Assembly: GCA_005223375.1 (NCBI GenBank)
Contig: RXOD01006348.1
Location: 1-10,624 of the forward strand
DNA: 10,624 nucleotides
Direction: 5' to 3'
Origin: Amoebophrya sp. AT5.2
Taxonomy: Eukaryota > Sar > Dinophyceae > Syndiniales > Amoebophryaceae
Shown: one piece after another, positions 1 to 7,474 of the stretch
How the letters are laid out: the number at the start of each line of letters is the position of its first letter
How positions within the stretch are numbered: the stretch's first letter is position 1
The notes under the pieces: generated by a model
Told to the model about the DNA's origin: nothing
Database searches by the model: none
The model's input: the letters and a program-made list of their open reading frames with translations, nothing else
Made by a program: the position numbers and the translations under genes

Positions 1-23
1 ATGAGCGGCAGCAGGGAAATGAC

Positions 24-1709
24 ATGATCCATGATGCCGAACAAGTAGACTTGCGTAGCAGCACGGCGCAGCAGCTCTTCGAGCAGGTTTTTTCCTTTGT
101 CTACACGGAGGTGGAAAGGCAGGCGCCCATGCTCCATTCCGTGAAAGATCGTGAACAAAGCAAGGCGAAGGTGGTCGCCGGAATCGACGCCGTCGCCAAC
201 TACCTGGGGCTCGACCAGCTGCGGTACGTGTTGCTGCGGGTGCGGGGGGCGATGAAGCTCATGGACGCAGATCCTTTTGAAGATCACCGAGAGCAAGGTC
301 ATGGACGAGAGGGAGAAAACCAACATACAGATGACGTGCCCGCAGGGCTGCGGACGATCCCCGCGGAGCTGCTCCCCCCGCCCCCATCGGCGACGGACCA
401 CGACACTCCGCCATCGTCCACACGACACGGGGCGAGGGTGGTTCTAGTTCAACTCGCCGCACGCTGGATCTTCAGCGAGTTCTTTCCGCAGTTCCTGGAA
501 GAGAGCCGGACCCACTTCCGCGAACTGCTCCCGTCGAGATGCGGCTACCTGGACACGGTGAAAGGATGGCTGAAACAGATTCGAAGAGAGCTGCAGGACA
601 CGGTTGTGCAACCTGGTGAACGGCGGCGAAAAGCTGCGCGACCCACAGAGGTCGACCTGAAACTCGGCCTCTTCCAAATTGAAACGGCAGCGAGAAGAGG
701 GGAGAGAAGCGAGTCAGGGGCACTATCGACTTGTTTCGGGGGACCAGAAGATGAACACCAGCAGACGAAACCGCCTCGAAAATACAGCTTGGATTCCTCG
801 ATGGGGTCGTCCACAAGAGATTGTCCGCCTTCCGCCGACGGTGGACCGCAGCGGGCGTCTTCTTCTGCGGACCACTTCCTATCGCGGGGAGAAGTGGTCC
901 GCAGCGGCGGACACTTCCTCTCGCCCGCGACGAGCGCGACATACAGTTTGCCCAACCGCGGCCCCTCCACACCGACGATATGGGACCGCCTCCCCGCAGT
1001 TGACGCGATCATCGACGAGGAGGAAGACGAAGTTTCTCCTGAACCGGCTCATGATCCCCTTCCCGTCCCGCGCCAAAAATTTGCCAGTATCCTCCGAAAG
1101 TTTGCCAGCACCCTGCCCGCCGGAAACGGAGTGATAGCGCCAGCAGTCTCCTCATCCCACGCAGGAGCCGAGAAGCTCCTCGGGCACGTGGACGCCGCGA
1201 GCAAGCTGCTGGCGGAGTACGCGTACCCCGCCCTCGAATACGCCGCGGCGTTCTACGGCCTGGCCGAGCTCGCTTCGGACGCCATCCTGTTGCGGATCCG
1301 GCGGGCGAACGACCCGGGCGAGAGCGAGGTTCTTGCGGGCTTGGAAAAAATCGCGACCCTGTTTGAGGAGTTGCGAAACAGAAGTTTTGGGGGCAGCGTT
1401 CTTGCGAAAGGTGGTCGCTGGTGTCAGGTGAAGAGTAGACACTCGTCCACTGCTACGGAGGACATCAACCACGGGCTAGTGAAAAGGCGGCTCGAGAAGT
1501 ACAAACACCCGGTGCTGCGCGAGGCCCACCACATAGCGATGGCCATGCGCGGTGCGGAGGACGTGGGACGGCGGCTGGCGAGCCTGAACAAGCACATTAC
1601 CAACTGGCGCATTGACTCCCAAACCGCGCGGCAGCTCTACGAACTTTCGACGGCGTATCGAGAAAACCTAAACCGCGATTCTACATCTCCTCGAAGCTCT
1701 TCCTTATAG
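24..1709 (+). CDS. Unrecognised large helical protein, possibly 5'-partial
   Basis: I do not recognise a family. The frame has no stop between the window edge and the ATG at 24, so the true start may lie to the left; translated from this ATG it gives 561 residues. Residues about 10-80 and 145-225 look helical and well ordered, with GC-rich third positions. Residues about 225-370 are Ser/Pro/Arg-rich and probably disordered; they include a short acidic run (EEEDE) and a duplicated motif (FASILRK followed by FASTL). Residues about 380-550 are again helical and Ala/Leu/Arg-rich. No signal peptide, membrane segment or catalytic motif was seen. From about 265 to at least 342 the codon usage fits the +1 frame much better than this frame, so residues about 81-110 of this translation are doubtful (see findings). 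The stop is TAG at 1707-1709. Confidence 0.6.
   Translation: MIHDAEQVDLRSSTAQQLFEQVFSFVYTEVERQAPMLHSVKDREQSKAKVVAGIDAVANYLGLDQLRYVLLRVRGAMKLMDADPFEDHREQGHGREGENQHTDDVPAGLRTIPAELLPPPPSATDHDTPPSSTRHGARVVLVQLAARWIFSEFFPQFLEESRTHFRELLPSRCGYLDTVKGWLKQIRRELQDTVVQPGERRRKAARPTEVDLKLGLFQIETAARRGERSESGALSTCFGGPEDEHQQTKPPRKYSLDSSMGSSTRDCPPSADGGPQRASSSADHFLSRGEVVRSGGHFLSPATSATYSLPNRGPSTPTIWDRLPAVDAIIDEEEDEVSPEPAHDPLPVPRQKFASILRKFASTLPAGNGVIAPAVSSSHAGAEKLLGHVDAASKLLAEYAYPALEYAAAFYGLAELASDAILLRIRRANDPGESEVLAGLEKIATLFEELRNRSFGGSVLAKGGRWCQVKSRHSSTATEDINHGLVKRRLEKYKHPVLREAHHIAMAMRGAEDVGRRLASLNKHITNWRIDSQTARQLYELSTAYRENLNRDSTSPRSSSL
841..907. repeat. Imperfect direct repeat with embedded 14-bp perfect inverted repeat
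   Basis: CTGCGGACCACTTC at 865-878 is the exact reverse complement of GAAGTGGTCCGCAG at 891-904, with a 12-nt spacer. The arms overlap a direct repeat: GTGGACCGCAGCGG at 841-854 recurs as GTGGTCCGCAGCGG at 894-907 (13 of 14 match). It lies inside the disordered part of the first ORF. It could form a strong hairpin in DNA or mRNA, or be the scar of a local inverted duplication. Confidence 0.75.
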
Positions 1710-2660
1710 TCTGTGTCTGCTGCTGCTCGTCCGGAGAAGTAAGTATGTCAAATGTACGATCTTGCGAAAGAAATCCACTCATAAACCTTGCCGACCATCG
1801 GCCACCAGTGTATCTGAAGGGCGCGAGAACTGAGAGCGATGATTCTCATTGGTCAAGAAACACCTAAGCCTGAAATGCATTCATACTAAGCCAGTTCAAA
1901 CCCGGCCGCGTCGCGGCGCCGGCTACGAGGGCACACACTTCATCGCTGAATACCAATGACATAACGAATCCCTTTCCCTAAAGGACTTTTTAGATAGTGA
2001 CCCTGTGACCGTGAGTTTGTCACGAATTAAAACATCACCGATACGTTTGGAGTCTCTCGTCTCTCTCTCACAAATACTGAAATAAGTACTTAAGTTTAAT
2101 TGACCTTCTTCACATCAAAACACGGACTGCAAAACGCAAGCATGACCGCAGTCTGGCGTCTCGATAAGCGCGTTTGAAAGACGAAGCAGAAATGCTCTTA
2201 TTGCAGCGCGCCATGTTGTAAGTAGTTGTTCCTGGACCGGAGCAGGCAGAGCTGTGGTTTCGTCTCGGTGGTCTTTACAGCAAGAATGGAAGGCGTGACA
2301 GCACGTGATCTTTCAGAGCGAGGCACTTGTTAAGGAGAAGTCCAACTTCTACTGGCCGTTCGGATACCTGGTGATCCATCGAGAACGAGCTTGCGAAAAA
2401 ACTTGGCGGCGGTACGCGCGCGCGCCTCCTCGGTCCTTGCGTCTCGTGTTGGTTCCGAAGACAATCATGTTGCAGTTTCGGTTCGTATTTTGCTTCTTCG
2501 GCTCGTCGAAGCGATCAGCTTGAAGGATAAGGATCTACAACGTTCGTCATGGCGAAAGGCAGCGCTCGTGGCTTTGCGTAATCGTGATCATCTACGAGTA
2601 CGTAGTCATACAACTCAATTACCCTTCGCGCCCGTAGTGAGACATCCCCCAGCGGCCCTC
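1710..2660. other. Intergenic gap / possible 5' region of the GcvT-like gene
   Basis: AT-richer than the flanking genes, with no convincing coding frame. GTAAGTATGT at 1739-1748 resembles a splice donor. Pyrimidine-rich stretches ending in AG at about 2271-2280 (tctttacag) and 2308-2318 (gatctttcag) resemble acceptors. They suggest a possible spliced leader exon or 5'UTR intron, but nothing ties them to a transcript. A CT-rich run (ctctcgtctctctctca) lies near 2053-2069. The GcvT-like frame stays open upstream to 2391, but no ATG occurs in that extension before 2661. Confidence 0.4.
1901..1923. repeat. GC-rich imperfect palindrome in AT-rich gap
   Basis: GCCGCG at 1905-1910 and CGCGGC at 1912-1917 are complementary around a single base, and flanking CCGG-type bases extend the symmetry imperfectly. 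It stands out as a GC island in otherwise AT-rich non-coding DNA. It could be a protein-binding site or a small hairpin; no function is shown. Confidence 0.4.
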
Positions 2661-5600
2661 ATGAAATCCAGCAGCTCCTGCCTCGGTCGCTTAACCACGA
2701 CCATTCACCGTCGCCGCGCGGAGTTTTTACTCCAGAACTACCCCGACTGCCCCAGCCTGCAGCTGAAGCGGCAACTCCGCGACGACGCGGAACTTCAAGC
2801 AGAAGATACAGCGACCTCTCCCGCCGCCCCCGACGCGGCCTTCTACGAAGAGCAGAAGCAGAAACGAGAAACGCGCAACCGGTTCGCCGCGACCGCGGAA
2901 GAAAAGTGGAGCACGGCCATAGGCAGAGCCCCTCGTGATAGAGATACAAGTCGAAATACAAGAACGTCGGGTTTCTGCGGAACCCACGGGGGGTTCGCGC
3001 GGCACCCATTGCGTCTGCACGAGCTTGGCAAGCTCTCCGCCGAGAACAGTGCCCACACCTCCTGGCTGGAGGCAAGGAAAGAAAAGTGCGACGAGGTCTT
3101 CGTCGAGAGGCTCCGGAAAGCAGTGGGAGAAGAGGAGGAACAGAAGGACCACATGGATGGGTCCTCTGGGGGGGCTTGGTGTTCGCAACATGCACAAGAA
3201 GGGGTCCGAAGCACACCGACGAAATGCACATCCTCCTCCTCGGACGACACGACGGAGCAACAAGCGGCTGGCGCTTTGTTGGAAGAAAACCTGCGGGTGA
3301 AGCAGCAAATTCAAGCGACGATGCCGGACGCGGACGTGTTTCGGAAGGACCACGTGGCCCGGCTGCTGCGCGAAAACCGCACCCTGAACGAGGGACAGGT
3401 TGGCGCGACGCCGCGAGCGGTTCTTGGACAGGAATCGAAAGCGGCTGCTCACGACCTACCGGGAGGCTTCGAGAGCATACGAAGCGAGCCCCCCTCCTGT
3501 GCAAACGATCTCGCAGAGCAGCAGGGCGAGGCTCCTGTGCAAAAAGAACGGCGTCTTGTATCGTCGGGCGAAGAACCCGCACCCGCACAAAGCAACTGTG
3601 GTGCCGAGACTGCTCACGAGGAAGCTGGTCTCCTGGAAGCAGCCAGAATAGACAATGCAGAAGCCGACGCCGTGTTTGAGAGCGGGCTACCGAAAACAAA
3701 CATCTGGAACGAAAAGAGGGCGACGACACTGGCGGCCGTCTGGGAACGCGTCCTGGCTGCGGGAATCGCCGCCAAGCGCCCGCGGCAGGAGGTGGAAGCA
3801 GAAGCAGAACGCGTGGAGCGGTTATTCGGGCGGTCCTCTTCCTCGTCTAGCGGGCCGCCGCGGGGGACGAAGAAGATGGGTAAGCCGTCGTTTTTTGATG
3901 CGGATTTGGACTGGGGAGAGGTAAACGACTGCATTCTACCGATGGGGCTGTTGCAAACGCGGATGGCGGGAAGAGAAAAAACTCCCGGCGCGAGCCCAGA
4001 ACAGACTCCACCCGACTCAACACCATCTCCGCAAAATGATCAACACCACCATGACCACCACCATCATCTTCCGCTCTCCACTGCGCACACAGTTGCGCTC
4101 TCCCGCAGGCCACGACCCCCCCATCACGAACATCACCCGCCCGCCGTGTTGTTCGACACGAGTTTTCGGCACATTTTCGCGATTTCCGGTCGGGACCGCT
4201 GCGTTGTCGCCGACCACTTCCTCACGGCGGATCTGAAGAAGATGCAGGCGAACGACGTCCAGTACACTTGCGTCCTGGACACGATGGCCCGCATCCTCGA
4301 CGTCGGGTTTGTGGTGAAAAGCACGACCCCGTTCCCGGCGGGAATAACTTGTGCTGGCCCCCCCTCGGACAAGATCTACGTCTTGCTCGACGGGGCAGAC
4401 GCGAAGCAGACGTTTGAGTACCTGCAGAACTACTTGATGTACACAAAGCAAACGGGACTGGACGTCGCGATCTCCAGCAGCGTGTGCGGGGGACTTGCAG
4501 ACGGATTGTTCGGGTCCCCTTTGGAAACTTCTTCTAAGTGGGGAGATGAACCGTCAGGGAGGATCTTCAGGGGAGTAAATGGAAGCTGCGGCGCGTGTTC
4601 GAAAATGACTGCGTCGGTCGAAATCGCGGGCGCGGGAACCTGCGCAGCCGTTGCGGGTGCGATCGAGCGGATGCGCGAAAATGGAGTTTTCGTGCAAGAT
4701 GGAGAGGAAGCGGGGGTCGATGGCGCAAGAACGGAAGAACAGAGCTGTCGCCCATCGACTATGGGGCGCGTCCTCGAAGCCCTCCCGACGAATAGTTGTC
4801 TGTCCTTTCGCGGAACGCCCGCGAGTGCCTTCGCGCAAAACCGAGGGCCCTTCGGTACGACACCAGCCGAACACCAGAACCGCTACGCCTTGAACGACGA
4901 CGAGCTCCTTGAGCTGCATTTTTGCCGTGTCTCCCTCACCGGCGGCGACGGGTTTACAGTCTTCGGGCACGACGAAATGGTGAAAGCATTTTCGGAATGC
5001 TTCTTCTCTTCAGATGATGAAACAGAAATAGGAGAGGCGCAAACGTACCTTGGCGGCTACCAAGCGTGGGACCTGCTGCGGCTCGAGGCGGGCCATGTGC
5101 GAATGGGAGTGGACCTCCAGCCGGGGCTCGTGTCTCCCGTGCGAGCGTCCCTCTCCTGGACCATCGCGCAGGGGAAACTGCGAAACCACGTGCTCTTCGG
5201 GTGGCAGATCCTCTTCCGCCACCTCGCAAAGGGCCCCGAACGCAGACGAGTGGGCGTCGTATTGGAAGCGGGTGGTGATGGGGGCCTCCGTCGCGGGGGG
5301 GATACAGATGCTGGGAACGAAGCGTCTTTGGGGGCACTACACGACAGCGAGACCGAGAGCGACGGCGACGCGCTAGCAGAAAGCGGAAGGGGCACAAGTG
5401 TAGAATCCGACAACTACGAGAAACGCCCCAGCGCATCTGCGGACAACCAGCAAAATTATTCCTCCTGCAGCGACTTCGCGCACCCCGGAGCGGTCATTCT
5501 CTCCGACGCGGGAATGACGAGGAGAATCGTCGGCAGCATGACTTCCGTCGCGTTTTCCCCGACGCTGAGGAAAAGGATCGGGTTTGCCTACATCCGGCCG

Positions 5601-5810
5601 GAGTACGCGGTGCACGGGGGAAAAATCTTCGTGTCCGTGCTCCTCGATTTGCCAGCGCATAAGATGAGAGGAGAGCGACTGAAGTGGCAGCTAAAACAAG
5701 GCATAAACCGTGCAAACTACAGAAAATTGGTGCCGGCGCGAGTGGTCAGTTTGCCCTTTATAAGACACGCGGAAGCGGTAATGGGGTGCGATGCAGCTGG
5801 GGCGGATTGA
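2661..5810 (+). CDS. Divergent glycine-cleavage T-protein (GcvT/AMT-fold) protein with long N-terminal extension
   Basis: The T-protein moves the one-carbon unit from aminomethyl-lipoyl H-protein to tetrahydrofolate in mitochondria, releasing ammonia. Residues about 497-1040 follow the family's order: LFDTS (497-501) and ISGRD; QYTCVLD..RILD (to 547); SFRGT (715-719); CRVSLTGGDG (to 764); LLRLEAG (805-811); SLSWT (830-834); RRRVGVVLE (from 861); GSMTS..FSPTL (958-969); PARVVSLPFIRH near the end. Inserts at about 608-710 and 869-945 (Ser/acid-rich) have no counterpart in ordinary T-proteins of about 400 residues. The ATG at 2661 is chosen because it is the first in frame and opens a Ser/Arg-rich, acid-free start like a mitochondrial presequence. 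Residues about 30-480 are unrecognised, charged and helical, with Ser and His runs; about 244-329 may be read in the wrong frame. Canonical site residues are changed: ILDD is ILDV, GYTGE is LTGGD, and ARD before LRLEAG is AWD. It may therefore be a non-catalytic or altered paralogue. It ends in TGA-TAA. Confidence 0.75.
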   Translation: MKSSSSCLGRLTTTIHRRRAEFLLQNYPDCPSLQLKRQLRDDAELQAEDTATSPAAPDAAFYEEQKQKRETRNRFAATAEEKWSTAIGRAPRDRDTSRNTRTSGFCGTHGGFARHPLRLHELGKLSAENSAHTSWLEARKEKCDEVFVERLRKAVGEEEEQKDHMDGSSGGAWCSQHAQEGVRSTPTKCTSSSSDDTTEQQAAGALLEENLRVKQQIQATMPDADVFRKDHVARLLRENRTLNEGQVGATPRAVLGQESKAAAHDLPGGFESIRSEPPSCANDLAEQQGEAPVQKERRLVSSGEEPAPAQSNCGAETAHEEAGLLEAARIDNAEADAVFESGLPKTNIWNEKRATTLAAVWERVLAAGIAAKRPRQEVEAEAERVERLFGRSSSSSSGPPRGTKKMGKPSFFDADLDWGEVNDCILPMGLLQTRMAGREKTPGASPEQTPPDSTPSPQNDQHHHDHHHHLPLSTAHTVALSRRPRPPHHEHHPPAVLFDTSFRHIFAISGRDRCVVADHFLTADLKKMQANDVQYTCVLDTMARILDVGFVVKSTTPFPAGITCAGPPSDKIYVLLDGADAKQTFEYLQNYLMYTKQTGLDVAISSSVCGGLADGLFGSPLETSSKWGDEPSGRIFRGVNGSCGACSKMTASVEIAGAGTCAAVAGAIERMRENGVFVQDGEEAGVDGARTEEQSCRPSTMGRVLEALPTNSCLSFRGTPASAFAQNRGPFGTTPAEHQNRYALNDDELLELHFCRVSLTGGDGFTVFGHDEMVKAFSECFFSSDDETEIGEAQTYLGGYQAWDLLRLEAGHVRMGVDLQPGLVSPVRASLSWTIAQGKLRNHVLFGWQILFRHLAKGPERRRVGVVLEAGGDGGLRRGGDTDAGNEASLGALHDSETESDGDALAESGRGTSVESDNYEKRPSASADNQQNYSSCSDFAHPGAVILSDAGMTRRIVGSMTSVAFSPTLRKRIGFAYIRPEYAVHGGKIFVSVLLDLPAHKMRGERLKWQLKQGINRANYRKLVPARVVSLPFIRHAEAVMGCDAAGAD
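4015..4137 (+). other. Pro/His-rich low-complexity linker in the GcvT-like protein
   Basis: The codons give a Pro/Ser-rich run followed by His clusters (HHHDHHHH, later HHEHH), immediately before the first T-protein motif LFDTS. It separates the unrecognised N-terminal region from the GcvT fold and is probably a flexible linker. Metal binding by the histidines is possible but not shown. Confidence 0.6.
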
Positions 5811-5813
5811 TAA
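5691..5813 (+). repeat. 3' block of the GcvT-like gene duplicated at 7637-7765
   Basis: From acaaggcataaaccg at 5696 to gattgataa at 5813, the sequence matches 7642-7765 with about half a dozen substitutions and a few inserted bases near the end. Both copies encode the tail GINRANYRKLVPARVVSLPF (I or V)RHAEAVMG and end in TGA-TAA. The similarity fades upstream into gcag(c/a) and ceases soon after the stops. It matches one terminal coding segment, not a whole gene. Confidence 0.9.
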
Positions 5814-6181
5814 AAGAAAAGTGAAAGGATAATTGACTGTAGACTACTGTCCCGTCTTCCTCACGAGAAAGCGTCGCTCTACTCGGTTGCGACTCCATGA
5901 TGTCACTTTCGTCCTCGTCGACTGCATCTTAAGGCTGCATCACGTCACGTCCTCGGCCTGTGCAAAAAAGGGTCCAATCTCTATTCATGACGTCGTCCGT
6001 GGCCGCTGGTCGATGTTTGCTTTTCGTATTGAGACCGTTGTTTGTGTTTGTGTAAAAGTAACAAGAGCAAAGCACAGGCATGCAGCTTCATCTCGTTGTA
6101 CCGTTCTCGTTCATTGTTTGCCTTTGGCTTGGGTTCAACTTTCAAAGAAGGCGAGAAAGAAAATGCAGTATAGTTAGCTAG
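5814..6181. other. Intergenic gap downstream of the GcvT-like gene
   Basis: No convincing gene. Stop-free frames here lack an ATG in good context or compositional support. A GTTTGTGTTTGTG run near 6040 and a TGACGTCGT motif near 5988 are visible, but no function can be assigned. It presumably holds the 3'UTR and terminator of the gene ending at 5810. Confidence 0.4.
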
Positions 6182-6295
6182 TATATTGCCGACCATGTCG
6201 GGGAGGTGGAGTGGCTCGCCGCGACAGCTGCCGGCTTGCCGCTGAGCACTAAGACGATTGAAGAGGCCGGCGGGACACTGGGAAAGGGTTCCGGG

Positions 6296-6595
6296 ATGTT
6301 GGCAATTGATACCGAAAAGGCGCAAACAGCAGAAGAGGACAGAAGGAGGCAGAGGCGTTTTCTGACCTCAATGCGTTTGCTGACCTCGCTGAAGCATCGG
6401 AAGCGGACCGCTTGCGCCGCGCTCGGGGCCGCGCTTGCGCCGAGCGCGGTGCGCCGCCGGTGGCCGTCTTCCGGTCGTGCTCCTCGGCTTTTGTTTTTAT
6501 TGGCGAAGATAAAGGGTCGCCGCTGCCGCCGGCAGGCAGCCGGGGACCCATCGCATCGACCCAGAGGCGCGCCAGCGCGCATGTCTCTCCGCTAG
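6296..6595 (+). CDS. Doubtful small basic ORF in a GC-rich island
   Basis: The frame is open from 6182 (after TAG at 6179-6181) to TAG at 6593-6595. The first ATG is at 6296, giving 99 residues. The residues before it (VEWLAATAAGLPL and on) also look protein-like with GC-rich third positions, so this could be an exon lacking its first part. The visible protein is Arg/Ala-rich, with a six-residue tandem RFLTSM-RLLTSL, and has no recognised domain. The minus strand is also open here over 134 codons, so strand is not certain. It may be a real small gene, an exon, or a decayed fragment. Confidence 0.3.
   Translation: MLAIDTEKAQTAEEDRRRQRRFLTSMRLLTSLKHRKRTACAALGAALAPSAVRRRWPSSGRAPRLLFLLAKIKGRRCRRQAAGDPSHRPRGAPARMSLR
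6355..6390. repeat. Two-copy 18-bp tandem repeat
   Basis: GCGTTTTCTGACCTCAAT (6355-6372) is followed directly by GCGTTTGCTGACCTCGCT (6373-6390), 15 of 18 positions matching. In the open + frame it encodes RFLTSM then RLLTSL, so the repeat keeps the reading frame and conserves hydrophobicity. That is mild support for coding. Confidence 0.7.
6417..6449. repeat. 10-bp perfect inverted repeat, GC-rich hairpin
   Basis: CCGCGCTCGG (6417-6426) and CCGAGCGCGG (6440-6449) are exact reverse complements around a 13-nt loop. Wobble and Watson-Crick pairs extend the stem to about 13-14 bp. CTTGCGCCG also occurs as a direct repeat at 6411-6419 and 6434-6442. It could fold strongly in DNA or RNA; no terminator-like T-run follows. 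Confidence 0.7.
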
Positions 6596-6816
6596 TGCTA
6601 CCACTTCGCTGCGGAAGCAGATGCAGAAGCCAGCGCCTCCGTCTCGGCTGGTCTCATCTTCATGCTCATGCTGGGCGCCGTCGAGCCTCTCTCTGGGCTA
6701 TTACTATTCAGGTCTGACGCGGCCGCGGACTCACTAACGCCCCGCTGGGGCCTCGTGGTTGTGCTTGCTATTTCTTCCAGTTCGTGCAATATTTGTTCCA
6801 CTTTCATAAAAGTATT

Positions 6817-6843
6817 ACTGTACTCTAAGTATACAGAGTAAGT
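6817..6843. repeat. Small AT-rich hairpin
   Basis: ACT-g-TACTCT (6817-6826) pairs with AGAGTA-AGT (6835-6843), leaving one bulged base and an 8-nt loop (AAGTATAC). It sits just outside the GC-rich island. A processing or terminator role is possible but unsupported. Confidence 0.35.
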
Positions 6844-7394
6844 GCCAGTGCTTGCACAACTCTATCAGACTTTAATTAGAAGCATCACATCACTCAGCAC
6901 CCACGCACGCAAGAACGACCACTTTCACTCGGCCTCGCGACTGAACGCGCTCGACTATCTTGGTGCTGCTTCTACTTACTATAGGTAGCAACCAAAATAC
7001 TCATCGTCCCGAAGAAAAGTCTCCTCGATATTGTGGCCGCGGACTAGCGCGCCAGCTGCAATTCTTCCTCTTGGGACGACAAGGGGACCTTCCGTTGCAT
7101 CATAGCCACACCCTATACTGACAAATGCAACCATCAAATACGCCAAATTGTGCGTATGTTTCTGTTGATTGCAAAGCTTGCCAGCATGAGCATATGAATC
7201 AATTTAATTAGGAACAGACTTCTCCCTCGCGCCTCCGTCTCTCTGATGCGGCGGGTGTCTTCTCGTCTCCGACGTACTCGTACTCAAACCTGTGGCGTCG
7301 ACCTCGAAACTTACTCGAGCCAGAGCGAGGATGTTTTCTGAAACTCACGATGCAAATCGCGACGTGCGTCAAAGCACTTCTACTTCAAGGAAGT

Positions 7395-7415
7395 AAGCTA
7401 GCACCTGTCTAGCTT
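7395..7415. repeat. Small hairpin 60 bases before the chimeric ORF
   Basis: AAGCTAG (7395-7401) and CTAGCTT (7409-7415) are perfect reverse complements with a 7-nt spacer. GGAAG before and TCC after extend the symmetry imperfectly. It could be a dyad binding site or a 5'UTR stem; no function is shown. Confidence 0.35.
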
Positions 7416-7474
7416 CCTCTTCGCGGGTAATATTTGGCCCTACTTCTTGCCATACTTACACGTCGACCGAGAAA

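Larger units (their letters stand above)
6596..7474. other. Non-coding gap upstream of the chimeric ORF
   Basis: From about 6790 the base composition falls to AT-rich and no credible ORF is present. A minus-strand ORF at 6598-6807 (69 codons, starting KVEQILHELEEIAS) begins in a poor context (T at -3) and is left uncalled. Small hairpins lie at 6817-6843 and 7395-7415. Confidence 0.4.

Noticed and set aside
1885..1920. T-loop-like GTTCAAACCC suggesting a tRNA
   Set aside because: The T-stem has a mismatch, and no matching acceptor 5' strand, D-arm or anticodon arm is found upstream.
2305..2523. 72-codon + frame upstream of the GcvT-like gene
   Set aside because: It starts at GTG, not ATG, has no compositional support, and sits in the likely 5' region near acceptor-like sequences.
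2391..2660. Ninety extra codons upstream of the ATG at 2661
   Set aside because: The frame is open but begins at TTG with no ATG. The ATG at 2661 opens a presequence-like segment, so it was preferred; a spliced upstream exon remains possible.
2659..3729. 356-codon open frame on the minus strand
   Set aside because: It lies wholly opposite the GcvT-like gene, is extremely Arg/Ser/Pro-rich, and has no recognisable domain. Long open antisense frames are expected opposite GC-rich coding DNA.
6598..6807. 69-codon minus-strand ORF
   Set aside because: The start context is weak and there is no domain or second line of evidence. It looks protein-like only in its first 15 residues.
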